Assembly (NCBI GenBank): GCA_038247465.1
Contig: JBBRUV010000027.1
Location: 1-22,015, forward strand
DNA length: 22,015 bases
Direction of reading: 5' to 3'
From: JBBRNH01 sp038247465
GTDB taxonomy: Bacteria; Bacteroidota; Bacteroidia; Cytophagales; Spirosomataceae
Part shown: positions 1 to 6,203 of the stretch, one piece after another
Position numbering within the stretch: the first letter of the stretch is position 1
How the letters are laid out: the number at the start of each line of letters is the position of its first letter
Notes under the pieces: model-generated
Database searches by the model: none
What the model was told of the DNA's origin: nothing
The model's input: only the letters and a program-made list of their open reading frames with translations
Program-made: the position numbers and the translations under genes

Positions 1-198
1 GGCGCAAAGCATTATTTGGCTGGTGCAATTTGGGATTCGATATGAGCTTGTTCGACCCACTCTGCGTACAACTAACTCCTGCGCCGTCACTTCTCGCTGT
101 GGAGGGGTAACAAGCAGATGGGCAATTAAGTCTTGCGTTGTTGGAAAACGCCGACAAAATTCATCGCTTGTAGTAACGAGTTCTAATTTCTGATTCAT
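1..198 (-). CDS. Partial ORF, unrecognised, runs off the left edge
   Basis: On the minus strand an ATG at 198 (alternative ATG at 213) opens a frame with no stop down to base 1, so the 3' end lies outside the window. The visible product begins MNQKLELVTTSDEFCRRF and contains a hydrophilic, mixed-charge stretch; I recognise no domain. It starts inside the 3' end of the frameshifted small gene at 161-440, overlapping it by about 38-53 nt in another frame, which is the usual layout of translationally coupled small gene pairs. It could be the partner of that gene or an unrelated gene. The composition is plausible for protein, but only 66 codons are visible, so confidence is low. Confidence 0.3.
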   Translation of the reverse strand, partial: MNQKLELVTTSDEFCRRFPTTQDLIAHLLVTPPQREVTAQELVVRRVGRTSSYRIPNCTSQIMLCA

Positions 199-440
199 CG
201 GATAGCCAGACATTAGTGATTTTGAGCGTTTGATCGCTGAACTCAAAGATAAACGAAATGAACTTGTTTCTCGCTGAATAGCCGATACAATACCCAAATC
301 CATCGGTCGGGGTGTAGTCGAAGGTTCGGCAAAAGCGAAGAATAAAACAGGTTTTTTACCTCCGTAGATTCGATGCACGGTTGGGTTAAACTGCTCAAAT
401 CCAGAAAGGAGAAATCGAAATCAAAATGCGGGACATCCAT
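161..440 (-). pseudogene. Frameshifted small gene, possibly toxin-like
   Basis: Two adjacent minus-strand frames read as one small protein if one base is removed near position 340. The first frame starts at ATG 440 (MDVPHFDFDFSFLDLSS) and runs through ESTEVKNLFYSS. The second, ending at the TGA at 161-163, reads FGYCIGYSARNKFISF, then DQTLKITNVWLSDESEIRTR. The joined product would be about 92 residues. A pattern of an EVxxLFY segment, then an IGYSxxNKFxxFIFE strand pair, then a short ITNVWLSDE strand resembles in outline the small BrnT/RelE-fold toxins, but no diagnostic motif is present, so that is inference only. The first frame read alone diverges into unconvincing sequence. A sequencing indel is an alternative to real decay. 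Confidence 0.42.
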
Positions 441-496
441 CGGTTACGGTGATAATCCACAAAGCTGAATCACGGAAACACAGAATTGAAACACCA

Positions 497-528
497 TTTG
501 GTTCTCGGTCTGAAAAAGCGTATTTTTA
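497..528 (+). promoter_or_regulatory. Putative recA promoter
   Basis: TTTG at 497-500 and TATTTTTA at 521-528 are separated by 20 nt. This fits the Bacteroidota primary sigma consensus (TTTG, about 20 nt, TAnnTTTG) with one mismatch in the -7 box. It lies about 24 nt before the recA ATG. The A-rich leader has no Shine-Dalgarno sequence, as is common in this phylum. Confidence 0.4.
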
Positions 529-551
529 TGTGTTAAAACAACGCACAAAAC

Positions 552-1643
552 ATGGCAAAATCATCGTCGGCAGAAGCCGCAACCAGCCCCGCAGAGCAAA
601 AAATGAAGGCGCTGCAAACTACCATTGAAAAACTCGATAAAGCATTTGGTAAAGGAACCGTTATGCGCCTGAGCGACACCAAAGTAGTTGACGTACCCGT
701 GATTTCGACCGGCTCGCTCGGCCTTGATTTAGCCCTCGGCATCGGTGGTTTGCCGCGTGGTCGCGTGGTTGAGGTGTATGGCCCCGAATCGTCGGGTAAA
801 ACAACGCTCACCATGCACTGCATTGCCGAAGCGCAGAAAGCCGGTGGTATGGCCGCGTTTATTGATGCCGAACACGCCTTTGACCGCGGGTATGCCGAAA
901 AACTCGGTATCAACCTCAATACCCTGCTTATTGCCCAACCCGACAACGGCGAACAGGCTCTGGAAATCACCGAACACCTCATCAGTTCCGGTGCCATTGA
1001 TATTATTGTAATTGACTCAGTGGCCGCCCTCGTGCCGAAAGCCGAAATCGAAGGCGAAATGGGCGAGAGCAAGATGGGCTTGCAGGCCCGGCTGATGTCG
1101 CAGGCATTGCGGAAAATGACCGGCATCATCAGCAAAACACAGTGCTGCTGCATTTTTATTAACCAGTTACGCGAGAAAATCGGGGTCATGTTCGGTAATC
1201 CCGAAACCACCACTGGCGGTAACGCGCTGAAATTCTACGCATCGGTTCGGCTCGACATTCGGCGCATCGGCCAGATTAAAGACGGCGACAGCGTGGTAGG
1301 CAACCGCACAAAGGTGAAGGTGGTGAAAAACAAGATGGCCGCGCCGTTCAAAGTAATCGAGTTTGACCTCATGTACGGGCAGGGCATCTCAAAAGTGGGC
1401 GAAATTCTTGACCTCGCCGTTGAGATGGAAATCGTGAAAAAATCCGGCTCGTGGTTTTCTTATGGAACCAACCGCCTGGCTCAGGGTCGTGACGCGGTGA
1501 AGGAGTTGATACTCGATAACCCCGAACTGATGAACGAGCTGGAAACCAAAATCAGAACCAAAATAAAAGACGACCAAAACGCCCTGCTCGACCCTATTGG
1601 TGCTGCCGGTGTTGAAGCTGACGACGAACTGGTTGAGGCTTAG
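552..1643 (+). CDS. recA: RecA recombinase
   Basis: RecA is the ATP-dependent DNA strand-exchange protein of homologous recombination and stalled-fork repair; it forms filaments on single-stranded DNA in the cytoplasm. The 363-residue product has the normal family length. Visible features are an N-terminal polymerisation helix, Walker A GPESSGKT (77-84), Walker B IIVIDS (151-156), the L1 region around EIEGEMGES (165-173), the L2 DNA-binding loop with FINQLREKIG and MFGNPETTTGG (202-223), and an acidic tail EADDELVEA. A run of three cysteines (198-200) precedes L2. The ATG at 552 is chosen because it gives the standard N-terminus. It stands alone, with its own promoter-like element upstream and a strong terminator just downstream. 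Long minus-strand frames inside it are antisense artefacts. Confidence 0.98.
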   Translation: MAKSSSAEAATSPAEQKMKALQTTIEKLDKAFGKGTVMRLSDTKVVDVPVISTGSLGLDLALGIGGLPRGRVVEVYGPESSGKTTLTMHCIAEAQKAGGMAAFIDAEHAFDRGYAEKLGINLNTLLIAQPDNGEQALEITEHLISSGAIDIIVIDSVAALVPKAEIEGEMGESKMGLQARLMSQALRKMTGIISKTQCCCIFINQLREKIGVMFGNPETTTGGNALKFYASVRLDIRRIGQIKDGDSVVGNRTKVKVVKNKMAAPFKVIEFDLMYGQGISKVGEILDLAVEMEIVKKSGSWFSYGTNRLAQGRDAVKELILDNPELMNELETKIRTKIKDDQNALLDPIGAAGVEADDELVEA

Positions 1644-1659
1644 TTTTGGAAGCAAGTAC

Positions 1660-1697
1660 CACCAAAAAAGCGGGCTATTTGGCCCGCTTTTTTGGTG
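1660..1697 (+). terminator. Rho-independent terminator of recA
   Basis: A perfect 16-bp inverted repeat (arms 1660-1675 and 1682-1697) has a 6-nt loop. The stem core is GCGGGC/GCCCGC, flanked by A6 in the left arm and T6 in the right arm, so the U-tract is built into the stem. It begins 17 nt after the recA stop. The A/T symmetry means it could act in both directions. Confidence 0.85.
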
Positions 1698-1759
1698 AAA
1701 AGATGTTTGAGTGTTTTGCCCTATTTTTGTTTTTGTTCAGCCAATAACCAACACCTAAT

Positions 1760-2005
1760 GTGGTTTTTAAGGTTTTTATCACGAAAGAAGAAGATTACTA
1801 CATTGCTGATATTCCTACGATGAAACACTGTTTTGCGGGAGGAGACACGGTTGAGGAAACGATAGAAAACCTCAAAGAAGCGGCATAGGGTACTTTAGAG
1901 AGCATGAAGGCCTGGCATATTCCCATCTCTGACGATAGCAATGTGATGGAAATAACGCTGCAAATGCCAGACTCAGCCACGTACAGTCAATTGTCTGCCG
2001 CCTGA
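1760..2005 (+). pseudogene. hicB: hicB antitoxin remnant with internal TAG
   Basis: HicB antitoxins neutralise HicA mRNA-cleaving toxins. Reading from GTG 1760, the frame gives VFITKEEDYYIADIPTMKHC, then GGDTVEETIENLKEA, which is the typical HicB opening (a strand with D-YY-A-x-P, then the GDTxEEAxxNxKEA helix). It hits TAG at 1886-1888, and the same frame then continues open to TGA 2003-2005 with TLESMKAWHIPISDDSN, the expected second half of a short HicB. The out-of-frame ATG at 1758 suggests the original start region is also damaged. The frame stops 2 nt before the hicA ATG. Family assignment rests on pattern recognition and is supported by the adjacent HicA-like frame. Confidence 0.8.
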
Positions 2006-2007
2006 CT

Positions 2008-2154
2008 ATGGATTTATCGCCCAAACGAATCTGTCAAATCCTGAAAGACAACGGTTGGGAACTTGACCGGATAAAAGGCAGCCATCATATTTACATGCTC
2101 ACGATTGGCCTGTTTATGGCAGGGCTGATTCTGGTCGGAATAATGACGGTGTGA
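2008..2154 (+). pseudogene. hicA: hicA toxin remnant, truncated, with hydrophobic tail
   Basis: HicA toxins are about 60-residue dsRBD-fold ribonucleases whose catalytic histidine lies in the GSHH motif. ATG 2008 opens a 48-codon frame beginning MDLSPKRICQILKDNGWELD followed by RIKGSHHIYM, an excellent match to the HicA N-terminal half (helix, NGW, strand, GSHH). The part that should follow (HPDGR-type loop, VPxHxxK strand and final helix) is absent. Instead the frame continues with a hydrophobic segment containing GLFMAGLILVGIMTV and stops. So the catalytic histidine is kept but the fold is not complete. The 2-nt spacing after hicB and the order antitoxin then toxin are consistent with a former hicBA operon. 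Confidence 0.8.
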
Positions 2155-2185
2155 GAAAATCCGGTAGCATTTTCAGGCCAGTCCC

Positions 2186-2218
2186 AATAAAAATGTCCCG
2201 GCCATAACTAGCCGGGAC
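2186..2218 (-). terminator. Terminator of gltA
   Basis: On the minus strand, GTCCCGGC (2218-2211) and GCCGGGAC (2202-2195) form an 8-bp GC-rich stem with an 8-nt loop, followed by ATTTTTAT. It lies about 20 nt after the gltA stop codon, a classic intrinsic terminator arrangement. Confidence 0.8.
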
Positions 2219-2239
2219 GCTGTTTCACAACAAAAATGG

Positions 2240-3532
2240 TCAATTCTGCCGATCTGCCAACGGCTCAAACTCGCGCAGTATGGGGCCGGTGTAAATCTGG
2301 CGGGGGCGACCGATGGGTTCTTTCTGTTCCCGCATTTCTTTCCACTGGGCAATCCAGCCCGGCAACCGGCCGATGGCAAACATCACGGTAAACATATTGG
2401 TCGGAATGCCGAGGGCGCGGTAGATAATGCCCGAATAAAAATCAACGTTCGGGTAGAGTTTGCGCTGAATAAAATACTCATCGTGGAGAGCGGCTTCTTC
2501 CAGCCCTTTGGCAATTTCCAGCACCGGGTCGTTGATGCCGAGTTTAGCCAACACATCATCGGCGGCTTTTTTAATGATTTTGGCGCGGGGGTCAAAGTTC
2601 TTGTAAACCCGGTGGCCGAATCCCGACAGCCGGAAGCCGGTTGTTTTGGCGTTTTTAGCCATGTCCACGTACTTCGCTACGTCACCACCGCCGTTTTTGA
2701 TTTCTTCGAGCATCTCGATTACTTCCTGATTAGCCCCGCCGTGCAGCGGGCCCCACAAGGCACTAATTCCCGCCGACATTGACGAATAAATATTGGCCTT
2801 TGATGAACCCACGAGCCGCACCGTTGACGTTGAGCAGTTCTGCTCATGGTCGGCATGAAGAATCAGCAACACGTTCATGGCTTCGGCCACGATTGGGTCA
2901 ACGGCATATTCTTCGACCGGCAACGAGAACAGCATATGCAGGAAGTTTGAGCAGTAATCGAGCGAGTTTTTGGGGTAATTAACGGGATGCCCCATTGATT
3001 TTTTGAACGACCAGGTGGCAATCGTCGGCAGTTTTGCCAACAGCCGTTTAATGTGCAGTTCGGTCTGGTCTTCGGCTTTTTCGTCGTAGGAGTCAGGATA
3101 AAAACCGCTCATCGCGCTCACTAAACTCGACAACACGCCCATCGGGTGTGCGTTGACGGGGAAGCCCTCAAAAATCTTCCGCATATCTTCATTCACCATC
3201 GTATGCCGCCGGATGCTGTACTCCCAATCGGCATATTGCTTCTGGGTGGGCAGTTCGCCGTAGATGAGCAGGTAGGCTACTTCTAAGAACGATGCTTTGG
3301 CGGCCAATTCTTCGATGGAGTAGCCCCGGTAGCGGAGAATGCCTTCTTCGCCATCTAAGAACGTAATGGCACTTTTGGTGGCTCCCGTGTTCTTGTAGCC
3401 CCGGTCAAGGGTCACGTAGCCGGTTTGGTCGCGGAGGTTGCCGATGTCAAATGCTTTTTCGTGTTCGCTACCCTCAACAATCGGGAATTGATACGACTTG
3501 CCATCAACGGTTAATTCAGCAGCGTTTGCCAT
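2240..3532 (-). CDS. gltA: Citrate synthase (type II)
   Basis: Citrate synthase condenses acetyl-CoA with oxaloacetate to citrate, the entry step of the TCA cycle. The 430-residue product matches the hexameric, NADH-sensitive bacterial type II length. The catalytic residues are visible as H264 in GPLHGGANQEV, H307 in FGHRVYKNFDPRA and D364 in NVDFYSG. The N-terminal beta domain (residues 1-50) and the HADHEQNCSTSTVR segment (226-239) are typical. The ATG at 3532 gives the standard N-terminus MANAAELTVDGKSY. It is a single-gene unit with a putative promoter upstream and a terminator downstream. It is divergent from the lipoprotein gene at 3740. Confidence 0.97.
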   Translation of the reverse strand: MANAAELTVDGKSYQFPIVEGSEHEKAFDIGNLRDQTGYVTLDRGYKNTGATKSAITFLDGEEGILRYRGYSIEELAAKASFLEVAYLLIYGELPTQKQYADWEYSIRRHTMVNEDMRKIFEGFPVNAHPMGVLSSLVSAMSGFYPDSYDEKAEDQTELHIKRLLAKLPTIATWSFKKSMGHPVNYPKNSLDYCSNFLHMLFSLPVEEYAVDPIVAEAMNVLLILHADHEQNCSTSTVRLVGSSKANIYSSMSAGISALWGPLHGGANQEVIEMLEEIKNGGGDVAKYVDMAKNAKTTGFRLSGFGHRVYKNFDPRAKIIKKAADDVLAKLGINDPVLEIAKGLEEAALHDEYFIQRKLYPNVDFYSGIIYRALGIPTNMFTVMFAIGRLPGWIAQWKEMREQKEPIGRPRQIYTGPILREFEPLADRQN

Positions 3533-3590
3533 GGAGAAGTGGGGTCTATTTTTGGAAAATGGGTTGTAGTTGTGCCGGAAAAATCACGGA

Positions 3591-3623
3591 CGAAAGTAAG
3601 ACAAAAACCGAAGCTCACGCAAA
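3591..3623 (-). promoter_or_regulatory. Putative gltA promoter
   Basis: On the minus strand TTTG (3623-3620) is followed after 21 nt by TACTTTCG (3598-3591), close to the Bacteroidota pair TTTG and TAnnTTTG. The implied transcript would have a leader of about 50 nt before the gltA ATG at 3532. Confidence 0.4.
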
Positions 3624-3739
3624 GGCAAGGCGCGAAAACTAAATCTGCCGGGCTTTCTGCCGGTGTAATCCACCGAACCCCCGATAAGTTTTGGCCCGAT
3701 GCGCCCTACCTTTACCACACCAAATATTACTATTTTTCG

Positions 3740-4333
3740 ATGAAATACAGGTACGCCATTTACTTTACACTGGTTTTTGCCGCGCTCTGGATACCCGCCT
3801 GCCAGAATAAATCAGAAACAACCAGTCAGACAGCGGCTGACTCAACGGCTCAACCCACCGAACCGGCTATCGTTACCCTGCCCGAAGCCCCGCTCACCGA
3901 CCGGCTGCGAACCCTCGGCCTGACCCAAACCGGCGACTGGCGCGGCATTGCTCTCGGCGACAGTATCGGTACGGCGCGAACCAGCGAAAAAGTCGCCAAA
4001 TCAGACTTGTTTGAAGAAGACGCAACGCACATCGGCTACGGCATCGAGTTGAAAAATTTAGAATCAATGGATGTGCAGTATGGGTATCGAAACGGGTTGG
4101 TAACAACCATTCTGGCAGACTTATACCTCAACGATAAGCCATCGGTGGCGGCTCATACTGCCGACTTAACTGCTTATTTTACTGCACGTTACGGAAAATC
4201 GGCCATTGCCAATAGCCAAACAGCCTGGGTTGGGCCACGTGGTGAGCAGGTTAGCCTGAAAAACGTTTCAAAGGGCAAAGATTATGGGTTAAAGGTGAGC
4301 ATTATCGGAACCCCTGGATCAAGTCAGGGGTAA
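3740..4333 (+). CDS. Predicted lipoprotein, unknown function
   Basis: The frame is open from further upstream, but the ATG at 3740 is chosen because it starts a typical type II signal peptide: MKYRYAIYFTLVFAALWIPA followed by C21, with a lipobox IPAC. The mature N-terminus is Ser/Thr/Gln-rich (a flexible linker), then a roughly 145-residue folded region with GDWRGIALGDSIGTA and YGIELKNLESMDVQYGYRNG. I do not recognise the family. The product (197 residues) should be anchored in the outer membrane or periplasmic face. Its stop is 6 nt from the stop of the convergent oxidoreductase gene, and the last codons form part of a hairpin. A TACCTTTA box at 3707-3714 may be its -7 element, but no well-spaced -33 box is seen. 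Confidence 0.75.
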   Translation: MKYRYAIYFTLVFAALWIPACQNKSETTSQTAADSTAQPTEPAIVTLPEAPLTDRLRTLGLTQTGDWRGIALGDSIGTARTSEKVAKSDLFEEDATHIGYGIELKNLESMDVQYGYRNGLVTTILADLYLNDKPSVAAHTADLTAYFTARYGKSAIANSQTAWVGPRGEQVSLKNVSKGKDYGLKVSIIGTPGSSQG

Positions 4334-4354
4334 TGGATTTTATAATTTTACCCC
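4310..4354 (+). terminator. Two overlapping hairpins between convergent genes
   Basis: ACCCCTG (4310-4316) pairs with CAGGGGT (4325-4331), a 7-bp stem with an 8-nt loop, followed by the T-rich ATTTTATAATTTT. The right arm also begins GGGGTAA (4327-4333), which pairs perfectly with TTACCCC (4348-4354). The two stems are mutually exclusive. They overlap the 3' ends of both convergent genes, so this is probably a shared terminator region. Confidence 0.4.
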
Positions 4355-5413
4355 AAACCGTTCGCCCAACTCTTTTAAACTGTTCACCACCGGCTCCACC
4401 ACTGGAATCCCGTTCGCTAACCGCTCGGCTTCCATTATCCGTTCGGGATCGCCGGGAATAAGTACCTGCCTGCCGTCAACGGCGCGGGCCTGCCTGAATC
4501 GCTGAATCCAGACATCCATGCTGGCCTTAAACTCGTCGGCGGGCCGGAAGGCATCAATTCGCATGGCTCCAAAAAAATGGCCGGTGCCGATACCTACGCC
4601 TTCCTGCGTCTGCATGAATCCGGCAGTGGCAAAGGGCGGCACCCAGGGACCAAAATTCGCACCGGACAGTACGCCCGAAAAAATATCCACAATCGCGCCG
4701 AGGCCGTAGCCTTTGTGAGAGCCGTGTTCGCGGTCGGAGCCGAGGGGCAGCAGCGCACCGCCGTTTCTGATGGCGTGAGCATCTGTTGTGGCGTTTCCGT
4801 TGGCATCCTGCGCCCACCCTTCAGGAATAGACTGGTTTTTGCGTTGCAGAATTTCGAGTTTCCCGTAGGCAACGGCGGTACTGGCAAAATCGGCCAGAAA
4901 CGGCGGCTCGGTCAGGGCCGGTACGGCAACGGCGATGGGGTTGGTTCCCAGCAGTTTATCGAGCGAAAACGTGGGAGCCACGAGAGGGGCCGCGTGGGTC
5001 ATGGCTTGCCCAATCATGTTGTGCGGCACGGCCAGCAGCGCGTGATACCCGGCAATGCCAAAATGGTTTGAGTTACGAACGGCGACCCAGCCCGTACCAA
5101 CCTGCCGGGCTTTTTCGATGGCGATTTGCATCGCTGCCGGGCCAACCACCAGCCCCAGGCCGCGGTCTCCATCCACAACAGCGGTTGATGGTGTTTGGTG
5201 AACGACATGGATTTGCGGGCGGGGATTGAGCCGGTCATTGTCGTAAAGCCGAACGTAGCCGGGTAACCGCGCTACGCCGTGCGAATCAATCCCGCGCAGG
5301 TCGGCACTGACCAACACATCGGCGGCAAGTGTTGCGTCGGCATTGGGGCAACCAATGGCCCGGAAAACAGCTTCGGTAAAGGTGCGGAGTTGGCGGGTGG
5401 TGAGAAGGTTCAT
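4340..5413 (-). CDS. Ldh family (MDH2/YlbC-type) NAD(P)-dependent oxidoreductase
   Basis: This belongs to the type-2 malate/L-lactate dehydrogenase superfamily, which uses NAD(P)(H) on 2-hydroxy acids such as malate, lactate, ureidoglycolate, sulfolactate or 2,3-diketo-gulonate; the family fold does not tell which. The 357-residue length is normal. Family signatures are GIDSHGVARLPGY (41-53), RNSNHFGIAGYH (113-124, with the catalytic histidine), LLGTNPIAVAVP (154-165), DFASTAVAYGKLE and GSHKGYGLG (231-239). The ATG at 5413 gives the usual N-terminus. It appears to be monocistronic with a TAATTTTG promoter box just upstream, so no partner gene reveals the substrate. I leave the gene symbol empty for that reason. 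Confidence 0.9.
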   Translation of the reverse strand: MNLLTTRQLRTFTEAVFRAIGCPNADATLAADVLVSADLRGIDSHGVARLPGYVRLYDNDRLNPRPQIHVVHQTPSTAVVDGDRGLGLVVGPAAMQIAIEKARQVGTGWVAVRNSNHFGIAGYHALLAVPHNMIGQAMTHAAPLVAPTFSLDKLLGTNPIAVAVPALTEPPFLADFASTAVAYGKLEILQRKNQSIPEGWAQDANGNATTDAHAIRNGGALLPLGSDREHGSHKGYGLGAIVDIFSGVLSGANFGPWVPPFATAGFMQTQEGVGIGTGHFFGAMRIDAFRPADEFKASMDVWIQRFRQARAVDGRQVLIPGDPERIMEAERLANGIPVVEPVVNSLKELGERFGVKL

Positions 5414-5453
5414 AAAATTGAGGGCGATTGTTGGTTTGTACGATTGTTTTTTG

Positions 5454-5481
5454 CAAAATTAACAGCCCATGCATTGACAAA
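5454..5481 (-). promoter_or_regulatory. Putative promoter of the Ldh-family gene
   Basis: TAATTTTG (minus strand 5461-5454) is an exact match to the Bacteroidota -7 consensus TAnnTTTG. A TTTG at 5481-5478 lies 16 nt upstream, a little closer than usual. The start codon is about 40 nt downstream. Confidence 0.4.
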
Positions 5482-5526
5482 CGTGCCGTTTTGCTCGTTA
5501 CGTCTGCATAAAATCATGAAACTGAT

Positions 5527-6093
5527 ATGGCTATGCTCCGGTATTTATTGTTGCTGATGGCTCTCGGTCCGTTGTTTGCGGCCACCGCACAAGACTCAAC
5601 GGTTGTCCGCGCTGGCCCGGCCACAGCCCCGCGTCAACGGTATCTCGCCCTCGATGCCAACCCAACTCTCGGTGCGTTTTACCGCTATCGGTATCAGGTG
5701 GGCCAATCATTTGCTTTCCGTGATGCGAAAGGCGAGAAATACCGCGCTCCGGTTTATGCCGTGACTGACTCGTTGTTTAGTTTATCTATGAACAATGAAG
5801 TTATGGGCCGGTATGAGGCCGTTCCGTTTCGGTTTGCCGACGTAAAAACGGTGTTTATTAAACGTCGGATTCCATTCGTAACCGAAGGTGCGGTGATGTT
5901 GCCGTTGGCGGGCATTGTTTATTTTCTGGCTGATTTTATTAATACCGGGCAGGAGGGTGGCCGGGGTTGGTTTACGGCTAATTCGCGGTCATTGATTCCG
6001 GCAGGAGCATTGATTGCGGCCGGTGGGGTATGCTACAAAGTCAGTTTCCCCCGCTATCGGGTTGGCAAAAAACACCGCCTGCGGGCGTTTTGA
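5527..6093 (+). CDS. Hypothetical secreted or membrane protein
   Basis: The 188-residue product begins with a clear signal peptide (hydrophobic LLLLMALGPLFAA, cleavage near TAQ/DS at 22-23). A roughly 100-residue soluble part contains RYLALDANPTLGAFYRYRY and a VYAVTDSLFSLS strand. Two hydrophobic segments follow, near residues 121-138 (MLPLAGIVYFLADF) and 157-171 (PAGALIAAGGV), then a basic tail. No family is recognised; the shape (signal peptide, periplasmic domain, two C-terminal membrane helices) is common among uncharacterised Bacteroidota proteins. ATG 5533 is an alternative start two codons in. It is divergent from the Ldh-family gene and followed by a hairpin. Confidence 0.7.
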   Translation: MAMLRYLLLLMALGPLFAATAQDSTVVRAGPATAPRQRYLALDANPTLGAFYRYRYQVGQSFAFRDAKGEKYRAPVYAVTDSLFSLSMNNEVMGRYEAVPFRFADVKTVFIKRRIPFVTEGAVMLPLAGIVYFLADFINTGQEGGRGWFTANSRSLIPAGALIAAGGVCYKVSFPRYRVGKKHRLRAF

Positions 6094-6106
6094 TCTGTCT
6101 TATCCT

Positions 6107-6195
6107 CAACCCCCTATCCTGGGGGCTTTTAGTCGCGGAGAAAACATGGCCCTCCTCTTATCCCAAATCGTAAAAGCCCTTTGAATAGGAGGTTG
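6107..6195. repeat. Long imperfect inverted repeat, likely bidirectional terminator
   Basis: Arms of 25 nt at 6107-6131 and 6171-6195 are complementary with a few mismatches (shared ends CAACC and GGGCTTTTA, shared core CCTAT), separated by 39 nt. The left arm contains its own hairpin, CCCCC (6110-6114) with GGGGG (6121-6125) followed by CTTTT, which can terminate the plus-strand gene ending at 6093. The right arm is placed to do the same for the minus-strand gene ending at 6204. C-rich/G-rich repeats of this kind are often scattered between genes in Bacteroidota. Confidence 0.6.
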
Positions 6196-6203
6196 GGGGT
6201 AGC

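Noticed and set aside
1..551. CHAT-protease-like reading of the left-edge frame containing KKPVLFFAFA
   Set aside because: The resemblance is limited to a few residues in a frame with no start codon upstream; the frameshifted small-gene reading explains the region better.
533..1213. 226-codon minus-strand ORF inside recA
   Set aside because: It is the antisense shadow of a certain gene; composition (Ser/Ala/Pro/Arg-rich) has no domain character.
3539..3739. Longer N-terminus for the lipoprotein (67 extra residues)
   Set aside because: The extension would bury the lipoprotein signal sequence; ATG 3740 places the lipobox cysteine at residue 21.
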